NCBI RefSeq assembly: GCF_003391135.1
Contig: NZ_CP031455.1
Coordinates: 3,193,001-3,257,000 of the forward strand
Reading direction: 5' to 3'
Source of the DNA: Streptoverticillium olivoreticuli subsp. olivoreticuli
GTDB lineage: Bacteria > Actinomycetota > Actinomycetes > Streptomycetales > Streptomycetaceae
DNA length: 64,000 nt
Each line of letters starts with the position of its first letter. Position 1 is the stretch's first letter. A model generated the notes under the pieces. That model searched no databases. It was not told the origin of the DNA and worked only from the letters and a program-made list of their open reading frames with translations. Shown in pieces: positions 54,213 through 61,777 of the stretch. The translations under genes and the position numbers were made by a program.

Positions 54213-55523
54213 TCAGACGGTCCGCGGCCAGAGGGCGGGGTCGGGCGTGAAGCGCACGCACAGCGCCCCGTCGCGCAGGCCCGCGCCCGAGACGGTGCAG
54301 CGGCGCAGCGCCGACGGCAGGGGCAGGACGCGGCGGAACGGGCCGACGCCGACGATGAGTTCGTCGCCCCGGCGTATGAGGTCGAGGGCGTCCCGGTCGG
54401 CGCCGGGCAGCGGCAGCCGCCAGAGCAGCACCCCGTCGGCGGCCAGCCGGTCCTCCACGGTCCAGGCGTCGGGCTCGGGGCCGGTGGCGGGCCAGCCGTC
54501 GAGCTCGTCGGCCAGGCCCTCGCCCTCGACGATCCCGACGGTGCCGCCCGCGCCGCCGATGGTCGTCGACGCGGCGGCGGCGACGAGCGCGGCGAGGTCC
54601 TCGTGGCCGCGGGGGTCACGGCCGAGGTGCGGCAGTTCACAGAGGGTGACGCCGTCGATCAGGTACTCCTCGTAGAGCGCCTTGAGGGCGGTCTGCTGCT
54701 CCGCGACGAGCCCGGCCAGCCAGGAGTCTCCCGCGGCGCCGTCGCCGACGGGGAGCACGCGGTTGGCGACGAGGGCGTCGAGGCGGCAGCCCTGGAGGGC
54801 GAGCCCGGCGCGGGCGAGGCGCAGCGCCTCGACGGCGAGCGGCCCGGGGTCGGCGACGAGGCGTACGGTCGTGCCGCCCGCCTCGATGACGTCCTGGACG
54901 GCGGCGAGTTCGGCCTCCCAGCGCTCCGCGGTCTCGTACAGGCGCTGCGCGGGCATCGGCACCCCGGCCAGCTGGGCGAGCATCGGGCGCAGGGCGCGGG
55001 CCGCCTGCCGCTCGGCGGGCAGCAGCCGCCGCAGGTAGCGGCGCAGCTGCTCGGGCAGGGCGAGGAGGCGCACGGTCTCGTGCGCGGGCGGCATGTCGAC
55101 GACGAGCAGGTCCCACGCGGCGGCGGTGTGGGCGGCGCGCAGGGCGGCGAGGACGGCGAGCGGCTCGGCGCCGGGGAGTTCGGTGAGCTCCTCGGGGTCG
55201 AGGGGGGTGGCGCCGAGGAGGTCGAAGAGGGAGGCGCCGCGCTCCTGGAGGTCGCGGGCGCGGTCCTGGAAGTGCTCGCCGGTGGCGACGCGGGCGGCCC
55301 ACAGGCCGGGGGCCGCCTCGACGGGCCGGGCCCAGGGCGCGTCGGCCGTGCCGTCCGCGGGCGGCAGCGGCAGGGCGGTGCCGAGCACCGCGTCGGGCGC
55401 GGGGCCGCGGTCGGTGGTGAGCAGCAGGACGCGGCGGCCCCGCCGGGCCGCGGCGAGCGCCGTGGCCGCGGCGGCGGTGGTGCGGCCCGCGCCGCCGGTG
55501 CCGGTGACGAGGACCGTACGCAA
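54213..55523 (-). CDS. ArsA/GET3-like ATPase with altered P-loop
   Basis: SIMIBI-class ATPase-like protein of 436 aa. The N-terminal loop reads TGTGGAGRTTAAAATALAA (residues 7-25): the deviant Walker A (GKGGVGKT in ArsA) has Thr and Arg in place of both lysines. Other family parts remain: GRRVLLLTTDRGPAPDAVLG, the DLLVVDMPPAHETVRLLALP switch region and a C-terminal LWRLPLPGADRDALDLIRRGDELIV domain. The TTG start has AGGAGG 7 nt upstream. In mycobacteria an ArsA-like and an SRPBCC gene are also neighbours (Rv2184c-Rv2185c). Confidence 0.85.
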   Translation of the reverse strand: MRTVLVTGTGGAGRTTAAAATALAAARRGRRVLLLTTDRGPAPDAVLGTALPLPPADGTADAPWARPVEAAPGLWAARVATGEHFQDRARDLQERGASLFDLLGATPLDPEELTELPGAEPLAVLAALRAAHTAAAWDLLVVDMPPAHETVRLLALPEQLRRYLRRLLPAERQAARALRPMLAQLAGVPMPAQRLYETAERWEAELAAVQDVIEAGGTTVRLVADPGPLAVEALRLARAGLALQGCRLDALVANRVLPVGDGAAGDSWLAGLVAEQQTALKALYEEYLIDGVTLCELPHLGRDPRGHEDLAALVAAAASTTIGGAGGTVGIVEGEGLADELDGWPATGPEPDAWTVEDRLAADGVLLWRLPLPGADRDALDLIRRGDELIVGVGPFRRVLPLPSALRRCTVSGAGLRDGALCVRFTPDPALWPRTV

Positions 55524-55592
55524 GGGGGGTGCCTCCTGATGTGACCTGGTGTGGTGCGGCGCCGTTTGCCGGGGCTCCGCCCCGGGCCCGGG

Positions 55593-56045
55593 TCAGGACT
55601 TCGCCGCGCCGCTCTCCACGCGCTGCTTCAGGCCGTCGAGGGCCCGGTCGATGATGACCTTCTCGGCCTTGCGCTTGATCATGCCGAGCATGGGGATCTT
55701 GACGTCGACGGTGAGCTGGTAGGTCACCTTGGTGTGGCTGCCGCCGGCCTCCGGCTCCAGGCTGTACGAGCCGTCGAGCTGCCGCAGCATCTGGGACTTG
55801 ACCAGGGACCAGCTGACGACGTTCTCCGCGGGCCAGCTGTAGGCCAGGGTGTGGTCGTCCTTGATCGCGCCCGCGTCGAGGACGAGGCGCACCTGTGCGG
55901 CGCGGCCCTGCTCGTCCTTTTCGAGCACCTCCGCCTGCTTGACCTCCCCGGTCCACTCCGCGTAGCGGTCGAAGTCTGCGATCACCGCCATGACCTCGGC
56001 AGGGGTCGCCTCGATCGTGATGCTCGAGCTGGTGTGTTCCGCCAT
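55593..56045 (-). CDS. SRPBCC family (START-like) protein
   Basis: Protein of 150 aa with the Bet v1-like SRPBCC fold, a hydrophobic-ligand cavity. Features: SSITIEATPAEVMAVIADFDRYAEWTGEVKQAEVLE (7-42, read in parts), AGAIKDDHTLAYSWP, VVSWSLVKSQMLRQLDGSYSLEP, and a C-terminal helix AEKVIIDRALDGLKQRVES. Similar to cyclase/dehydrase-type proteins and to M. tuberculosis Rv2185c. Ligand unknown. It precedes the ArsA-like gene on the same strand by 69 nt. The frame stays open upstream but is not coding there. Confidence 0.88.
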   Translation of the reverse strand: MAEHTSSSITIEATPAEVMAVIADFDRYAEWTGEVKQAEVLEKDEQGRAAQVRLVLDAGAIKDDHTLAYSWPAENVVSWSLVKSQMLRQLDGSYSLEPEAGGSHTKVTYQLTVDVKIPMLGMIKRKAEKVIIDRALDGLKQRVESGAAKS

Positions 56046-56115
56046 CTCCGTGGCTCCTCCGTACCGGTCCCGCCGCCTCGTATGCCTGCCGGTGAAGGCT
56101 ACATCCCGGCGTGCG

Positions 56116-56889
56116 TCACCACTCCAGCACCCAGGGTGTACCGCTGGAGGCGAAGTGGCCGACGTTGACGCACTCGGTCGCGCCGATGCGCATCCGGCGC
56201 GCGAGCGGCTGGTGGACATGGCCGAAGAGCGCGTAGCGGGGGCGGGTCGCGCGGATCGCCTCCAGCAGGGCGGCGCTGCCGGTCTCGAAGCGGCGGGCGA
56301 CGGTGTCGTAGCAGAGTTCGGGCACGTCGGGCGGGATGTGCGAGCAGAGGACGTCGACGTGGCCGAGCGCCTCGATCTTGGCGGCGTACTCCTCGGCGTC
56401 GATCTCGAAGGGCGTGCGCATGGGCGTCCGCAGGCCACCGCCGACGAAGCCGAAGACGCGGCCGCCGATCTCGACGCGCTCGCCGTCGAGGACGGTGGTG
56501 CCGGGGGCGGCGTACTCCGGCCAGAGCCGGGGGATGTCGACGTTGCCGTAGGTGGCGTAGGTGGGGGTGGGGAAGGCGGCGAAGAGTTCGGCGTACTGCT
56601 TGCGGACCGCGGACTCGATCGCGGCGTCGCGGTCGATGCCGGCCCACAGGCTCCGGCCCAGCTCGCGGGCCTCCTCGAAGCGGCGGGCGGTGCGCAGCTC
56701 CACGATCCGGTCGGCGTTCTCCACGCCGAAGAGCTCGGGGAAGATGCCGCGCGAGTGGTCCGCGTAGTCGAGGAAGAGGATGAGGTCGCCGAGGCAGACC
56801 ACGGCGTCGGCGCCGTCGCCCGCCCGTGCGAGACCCTCGCTGTTGCCGTGTACATCGCTGACCACGTGAACTCTGAAGCCACCTCGCAT
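56116..56889 (-). CDS. Calcineurin-like metallophosphoesterase
   Basis: Phosphoesterase of 257 aa. Metal-binding motifs in order: VHVVSDVHGNSEGL (D-x-H), AVVCLGDLILFLDYAD (GD), ATYGNVDIPRLW (here GNVD in place of GNHD), VDVLCSHIPPD and RYALFGHVHQPLA (GHxH). The GNVD variant keeps Asn and Asp but replaces the usual catalytic His with Val, as in some phosphodiesterase subgroups. The ATG start (MRGGFRV) follows a -10 box by 7 nt; an in-frame GTG three codons earlier lies in the -10 itself. Confidence 0.88.
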   Translation of the reverse strand: MRGGFRVHVVSDVHGNSEGLARAGDGADAVVCLGDLILFLDYADHSRGIFPELFGVENADRIVELRTARRFEEARELGRSLWAGIDRDAAIESAVRKQYAELFAAFPTPTYATYGNVDIPRLWPEYAAPGTTVLDGERVEIGGRVFGFVGGGLRTPMRTPFEIDAEEYAAKIEALGHVDVLCSHIPPDVPELCYDTVARRFETGSAALLEAIRATRPRYALFGHVHQPLARRMRIGATECVNVGHFASSGTPWVLEW

Positions 56890-56896
56890 ACCGATC

Positions 56897-56902
56897 ACCC
56901 TA
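56897..56902 (-). promoter_or_regulatory. -10 box of the metallophosphoesterase gene (leaderless type)
   Basis: TAGGGT on the minus strand ends 7 nt before the ATG, with no Shine-Dalgarno sequence between. The site is part of a CCCTAGGG palindrome. Confidence 0.5.
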
Positions 56903-57157
56903 GGGTCTGCGGGCAGCCGTCCGGAAGGTCCCCGACCTGCGGTTACTTCCCGGTCACCAAGCGGAGGGGCTAGGGTGCGGAAGGCGGTCCGGTGGCGTGT
57001 GACGCACAGAACATCTGGGCGCCACCCCTATTCGAAAGCCGTACTGGTGGGTAACGTCCGGGCAGTCCAATACCCCCCTTGCCTGATCATGGACCGCAGC
57101 CGACGCAGCGCCCCTCAAAGACGCGGCGGCGCCGGCGCCCGACGAGGAGCAGCAGTC

Positions 57158-58954
57158 TTGCGCGAGTTCAGCCTTCCGGCCCTCTACGAGGTCCCTGCGG
57201 ACGGAAACCTGACGGATCTGATCCGCCGCAACGCCGCGCAGCGCCCCGACGTCGCCGTCATAGGCCGCAAGGTCGACGGCCGCTGGGAGGACGTCACCGC
57301 CGCCGCCTTCCTCGCCGAGGTCCGCGCCGCGGCCAAGGGACTCATGGCTTCCGGTGTCCGGCCGGGCGACCGCGTGGGGCTGATGTCCCGCACCCGTTAC
57401 GAGTGGACGCTGCTGGACTTCGCCATCTGGAGCGCGGGCGCGGTGACCGTGCCGGTGTACGAGACGAGCTCGGCCGAGCAGATCCAGTGGATCCTCGGCG
57501 ACTCCGGCGCCGTCGCCTGCCTGGTGGAGACCGAGGCGCACGAGAGCGCCGTCGCGTCCGTCAGGGACCGGCTGCCGGAGCTGCGGCACGTCTGGCGGAT
57601 CGAGGACGACGCCGTGGGCCGGCTGGGCACGGCCGGGGAAGGACTGACCGACGAGGAGGTGGACGAGCGCAGCGCGCTCGCGTCCGCCGACTCGCCCGCG
57701 ACCATCGTCTACACCTCCGGCACCACCGGGCGCCCCAAGGGCTGCGTGCTGACCCACCGCAGCTTCTTCGTCGAGTGCGGCAACGCGGTGGAGCGGCTCA
57801 AGCCGCTGTTCCGCACGGGCGACTCCTCGGTGCTGCTCTTCCTGCCCACCGCCCATGTCTTCGGGCGGCTGGTCGAGATCTCGGCGGTGCTCGCGCCCAT
57901 CAAGCTGGGCTGCGTCCCGGACATCCGGAATCTCACGGAGGAGCTCGCCGCCTTCCGGCCGACGCTGATCCTCGGCGTTCCGCGCGTCTTCGAGAAGGTC
58001 TACAACTCGGCGCGCGCCAAGGCGCAGGCCGACGGCAAGGGCAAGATCTTCGACCGGGCCGCGGACACGGCCATCGCCTACAGCCGGGCCATGGACAACC
58101 CCGGCGGGCCGTCGTTCGGGCTCCGCGTCAAGCACGCGATCTTCGACCGGCTCGTCTACGGCAAGCTGCGCGCGGTGCTCGGCGGCCGGGCGACCCACGC
58201 GATCTCCGGGGGCGCGCCGCTGGGCGAGCGCCTCGGTCACTTCTACCGGGGCATCGGCTTCACCGTCCTGGAGGGCTACGGCCTCACGGAGTCCTGCGCG
58301 GCGACCGCCTTCAACCCCTGGGACCGGCAGAAGATCGGCACGGTCGGGCAGCCGCTGCCCGGCTCGGTCGTCCGGATCGCCGACGACGGCGAGGTGCTGC
58401 TGCACGGCGAGCACCTCTTCCAGGGCTACTGGAACAACGAGGCCGCCACCGCGGACGCGCTCTCCGACGGCTGGTTCCACACCGGTGACCTGGGCACGCT
58501 CGACGAGGACGGCTACCTCACGATCACCGGCCGGAAGAAGGAGATCATCGTCACCGCGGGCGGCAAGAACGTCGCCCCCGCGGTCATCGAGGACCGCATC
58601 CGCGCGCACGCCCTGATCGCCGAGTGCATGGTCGTCGGCGACGCCCGCCCGTTCGTCGGCGCGCTGATCACCCTCGACGAGGACTTCCTGCCGCGCTGGC
58701 TCGCCGACAACGGCAAGCCGGCCGGCACGACGCCCGCGGAACTGGCGGACGACCCGGACCTGCTGGCGGCCGTGCAGAAGGCTGTCGACGACGGGAACGC
58801 GGCGGTCTCCAAGGCGGAGTCGGTACGGAAGTTCCGCATCCTGCCGGCGCAGTTCACGGAGGAGTCGGGGCATGTGACGCCGTCGCTGAAGCTGAAGCGG
58901 AATGTTGTGGCGAAGGACTTCGCGGACGAGATCGAGGCGATTTACCGCGGGTAG
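57158..58954 (+). CDS. Long-chain fatty acid-CoA ligase (FadD15-like)
   Basis: AMP-forming acyl-CoA synthetase of 598 aa. AMP motif TIVYTSGTTGRPKGCVLTHRS (read in two parts), LLFLPTAHVFGRLVEI, GGAPLGERLGHFYRG, EGYGLTESCAATAFN and the C-terminal GDLGTLDEDGYLTITGRKKEIIVTAGGKNVAP hinge. The acylating lysine is in HVTPSLKLKRN. The start was set at TTG (LREFSLPALYEV) because GAGGAG lies 9 nt upstream; earlier in-frame ATG codons at 57089 and 56975 precede non-conserved sequence. In mycobacteria fadD15 also lies next to pimB'. Confidence 0.92.
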   Translation: MREFSLPALYEVPADGNLTDLIRRNAAQRPDVAVIGRKVDGRWEDVTAAAFLAEVRAAAKGLMASGVRPGDRVGLMSRTRYEWTLLDFAIWSAGAVTVPVYETSSAEQIQWILGDSGAVACLVETEAHESAVASVRDRLPELRHVWRIEDDAVGRLGTAGEGLTDEEVDERSALASADSPATIVYTSGTTGRPKGCVLTHRSFFVECGNAVERLKPLFRTGDSSVLLFLPTAHVFGRLVEISAVLAPIKLGCVPDIRNLTEELAAFRPTLILGVPRVFEKVYNSARAKAQADGKGKIFDRAADTAIAYSRAMDNPGGPSFGLRVKHAIFDRLVYGKLRAVLGGRATHAISGGAPLGERLGHFYRGIGFTVLEGYGLTESCAATAFNPWDRQKIGTVGQPLPGSVVRIADDGEVLLHGEHLFQGYWNNEAATADALSDGWFHTGDLGTLDEDGYLTITGRKKEIIVTAGGKNVAPAVIEDRIRAHALIAECMVVGDARPFVGALITLDEDFLPRWLADNGKPAGTTPAELADDPDLLAAVQKAVDDGNAAVSKAESVRKFRILPAQFTEESGHVTPSLKLKRNVVAKDFADEIEAIYRG

Positions 58955-59230
58955 CGGCGGCTCTGGGTGCGGGTGCGTTGCGCCTGCGGCGGAGCGCCCT
59001 GCGGGCGCGTCCTCAATCGCCGGACGGGCTGGATTTTCCAGCCCGTCCGGCGATTGAGGACAGCGCGCGAAGCGTGCTCCGGGGTCTGGGGCGAAGCCCC
59101 AGTTCGGGAAGGGGCGGGGCTGGGGAACAAGCGCCCACCGGGCCGCACCCGAGCACGGGTCCGGGGCGGAGCCCCAGCCGCGGCGGAGCCGAGCATCGGA
59201 CGCTGCAGGAAGGGGCAGGGCTGGGGAAAG
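58955..59230. other. 276-bp gap made of intergenic repeat modules
   Basis: Contains palindrome copy 3 (59009-59061), the AGCGCCCTGCGGGCGCGTCC flank, GGGGCGAAGCCCCAG (59090-59104), two copies of the GGGGCxGGGGCTGGGGAA module (59110-59126 and 59212-59227) and GGGGCGGAGCCCCAGCC (59164-59180). No gene seen. Confidence 0.75.
59009..59061. repeat. Long intergenic palindrome, family copy 3
   Basis: Perfect 24-bp arms (59009-59032 and 59038-59061) with ATTTT loop and core CGCCGGACGGGCTGG, between convergent fadD and the mannosyltransferase gene. Probably a bidirectional terminator. Confidence 0.85.
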
Positions 59231-60373
59231 TTACAGCAGCTCCCGCAACCGCTCCGCCAGCAGGTCCCAGCGCCACCGCTCCTCCACCCACGCCCGCCCC
59301 CGCGCCCCCATGCGCGCGCGCAGCGCGGGATCGCGCAGCAGCGTCACGATGCGGTCGGCCGACTGCTCGGCAGAACCGCCCCGCACCACAAACCCCGTCT
59401 CACCGTCCAGCACCGCATCCGGCGCCCCACCCGAATCACCCGCCACCACCGGAAGGCCCGTCGCCGACGCCTCCAGGTAGACGATGCCGAGCCCCTCGAC
59501 GTCCAGCCCGCCCCGCCGCGTGCGGCACGGCATCGCGAAGACGTCGCCCGCCCCGTAGTGCGCGGGCAGCTCCTCCCACGGGACGGGGCCGGTGAAGCGG
59601 ACGGCGGCGGCGACGCCGGTCTCTTCGGCCAGCTTGCGCAGGTCCTTCGCGTAGGGGCCGCCGCCGACGATCAGCAGGACCGCGTCCGGCACGGCCGCCA
59701 GGATCCTCGGCATGGCCCGGATCAGCGTGTCCTGGCCCTTGCGGGGGACGAGCCGGGAGACGCAGACGACGACGGGGCGGTCGGCGAGCCCGAGGCGGGC
59801 CCGTACGGCGTCGCCGCCGGAGCCCGGGTGGAAGGTCTTCTCGTCGACGCCGGGCGGCAGTTGGACCATCCGCGCGGCCGCTTCGGCGGTCAGCGCGCCG
59901 GCGATCCGGGACCGGGTGTACTCCCCCAGGTAGGTGAGGGTGTCCGTGCCCTCCCCGATCCGCCGCAGCAGCTGCCGGGAGGCGGGCAGCTGCGCCCAGC
60001 CCGCCTCGTGACCGTGGGTCGTGGCGACGAGCCGCCGGGCTCCGGCCCGGCGCAGCGCGGGCGCCATCAGCCCGAGCGGCGCGGCGGCCCCGAACCACAC
60101 GGAGGAGCAGCCGTGTTCGCGCAGCAGCCCGGCCGCGCGCCGGGTGACCCGGGGGGTGGGCAGCAGCATGGTCGTGCGGTCGCGGACGACCGGGAAGGGC
60201 TGCTCGGCGTCGAAGCGGGCGGTGGCCTCCGCGCCCTCCTGGCCGCGCTTCCAGGTGGAGGCGTAGATGACGATCTCCGACGGGTCCAGGCGCAGCGCCA
60301 TGTTGTGCAGGAACGCCTGGATGCCGCCGGGCCGGGGCGGGAAGTCGTTGGTGACGATCAGGGTCTTGTCCAT
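59231..60373 (-). CDS. GT4 mannosyltransferase, PimB'-like
   Basis: Glycosyltransferase of 380 aa with the GT-B fold. The N-terminal LIVTNDFPPRPGGIQAFLHNMA is characteristic of PimB', which adds the second mannose to phosphatidylinositol monomannoside. Donor-site motifs: VCVSRLVPRKGQDTLIRAMP, VGGGPYAKDLRKLAEE, FAMPCRTRRGGLDVEGLGIVYLEASATGLPVVAGDSGGAPDAVLDGETG with the conserved Glu. Length is typical. It lies near fadD15-like and NlpC genes as in M. tuberculosis. Substrate in Streptomyces is inferred. Confidence 0.88.
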   Translation of the reverse strand: MDKTLIVTNDFPPRPGGIQAFLHNMALRLDPSEIVIYASTWKRGQEGAEATARFDAEQPFPVVRDRTTMLLPTPRVTRRAAGLLREHGCSSVWFGAAAPLGLMAPALRRAGARRLVATTHGHEAGWAQLPASRQLLRRIGEGTDTLTYLGEYTRSRIAGALTAEAAARMVQLPPGVDEKTFHPGSGGDAVRARLGLADRPVVVCVSRLVPRKGQDTLIRAMPRILAAVPDAVLLIVGGGPYAKDLRKLAEETGVAAAVRFTGPVPWEELPAHYGAGDVFAMPCRTRRGGLDVEGLGIVYLEASATGLPVVAGDSGGAPDAVLDGETGFVVRGGSAEQSADRIVTLLRDPALRARMGARGRAWVEERWRWDLLAERLRELL

Positions 60374-60526
60374 CGGGCCCGACAGTACCGGGTGTCCGGG
60401 GGCGGCGATCGGGCGGCAACGGCGCCGTGTACCGGCACGTCACCGGCCACGGGCGGTCCGGGCGGGCATCATGCCTTCCAGCGGCGGGGTGCTCACGGCA
60501 GGTGAGGACCGTGAAGAACGAGGTGG

Positions 60527-61765
60527 ATGATGGCGGGCGCTGGATTGCGGCTCTCGATCGCGGTGTGGGCCGTCACCCGGGCCGTGCTGCTGTTGTGCGT
60601 GTTCCGGGTGTGGGTGATGCCGGGTTCCGACGTCTCCGTCGACATCGAGGTGATCTACCAGGGCTGGTACGGGGTGCTGCGCACCGGCATGTTCCCGTAC
60701 GACGACGTGACCTGGCAGTACCCGCCGGCCGCCGCGCTCGCCGTGCTCGCCCCGGGGCTGCTGCCGTTCCTCGACTACGCCCCGGCGTTCTTCCTGGTGT
60801 GCTTCCTCGCGGACGCCGCGGTCCTCGCGCTGCTGCTGTACGCGGTGCGGGGCGGCAGGCGCAGCGCGAAGGGGGTCTGGGTGTGGGTGGTGGGGGTGCC
60901 GCTGCTGGGTCCGATCGTCTACGCGCGCTATGACGTGATGGTGACGGCCGTCGCGGTCGCGGCCCTGCTGGCGGCGGGCCGCCGGACCCGGCTGGCGGGG
61001 GTGCTCATGGGGTTCGGCGCGCTGCTGAAGGTCTGGCCCGTGCTGCTGCTCGTCGGGACGCCGCGCGGCCCGCGCACCCGCGCGGCCTGGACCGCCGCGG
61101 CGCTGGGCGCGGCGGCCATCGGGCTGCTGTTCGCGGTGACGATGCCGGGGGCGCTGGCGTTCCTGACGTTCCAGCGGGCCCGTGGCACGGAGGTGGAGTC
61201 GCTGGGGTCGCTGGTCTTCCATCTGGGCCGGCACGTGGGCTGGCACGGTCACGCCCGGCTGAACTACGGCTCGGTGGAGTTCCTCGGGCGGTACGTCCAC
61301 ACGGTCAGCAGGCTCGCGCTCGCCCTGACCGTGCTGGCCTTCGGCTGGCTGCTGGTGTGGCGGCTGCGCGCGCGGAGGTTCACGGCGTGCACCCCGTCCG
61401 ACGCGGCCTTCGCGGCCGTGCTGCTGTTCACCACGACGAGCCGGGTGATCAGCCCGCAGTACGTGGTCTGGCTGATCGGCCTCGCCGCGGTCTGCATGAC
61501 GATGCGGACAACGCGTCAGGGCCTGCCCATCGCGCTGGTGCTGCTGGCGGTCCCGCTGACCCAGCTCGAATTCCCCATCTGGTTCTCCCATGTGGTGGCC
61601 AGTGACAAGCTGGGCGTCGCGACGCTGGCCCTGCGCAACACCCTGCTGGTGGTGGCGACGGTCGTCTCCTGTGCCCGGCTGTGGCGGGAGACGGTGACCA
61701 AGGCGGGGCCCTCCGGTGCGACGGACCCGCCGGCGGAGAAGGAACCGGTGCTGACCGCCGGCTGA
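60527..61765 (+). CDS. GT87 family polyprenol-phosphate-mannose mannosyltransferase
   Basis: Polytopic membrane glycosyltransferase of 412 aa with about ten hydrophobic segments. It belongs to the GT-C/GT87 group that uses polyprenyl-phosphate-mannose, including mycobacterial alpha-1,2 mannosyltransferases (PimE, Rv2181). The extracellular loop SVDIEVIYQGWYGVLRTGMFPYDDVTWQYPPAAAL carries the catalytic-type Asp and the YPP motif. A further conserved loop is RARGTEVESLGS. GAGGTGG lies before the ATG. It is divergent from the PimB'-like gene, which suggests shared lipoglycan synthesis. Confidence 0.85.
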   Translation: MMAGAGLRLSIAVWAVTRAVLLLCVFRVWVMPGSDVSVDIEVIYQGWYGVLRTGMFPYDDVTWQYPPAAALAVLAPGLLPFLDYAPAFFLVCFLADAAVLALLLYAVRGGRRSAKGVWVWVVGVPLLGPIVYARYDVMVTAVAVAALLAAGRRTRLAGVLMGFGALLKVWPVLLLVGTPRGPRTRAAWTAAALGAAAIGLLFAVTMPGALAFLTFQRARGTEVESLGSLVFHLGRHVGWHGHARLNYGSVEFLGRYVHTVSRLALALTVLAFGWLLVWRLRARRFTACTPSDAAFAAVLLFTTTSRVISPQYVVWLIGLAAVCMTMRTTRQGLPIALVLLAVPLTQLEFPIWFSHVVASDKLGVATLALRNTLLVVATVVSCARLWRETVTKAGPSGATDPPAEKEPVLTAG

Positions 61766-61777
61766 CCCGGTGTCCCC

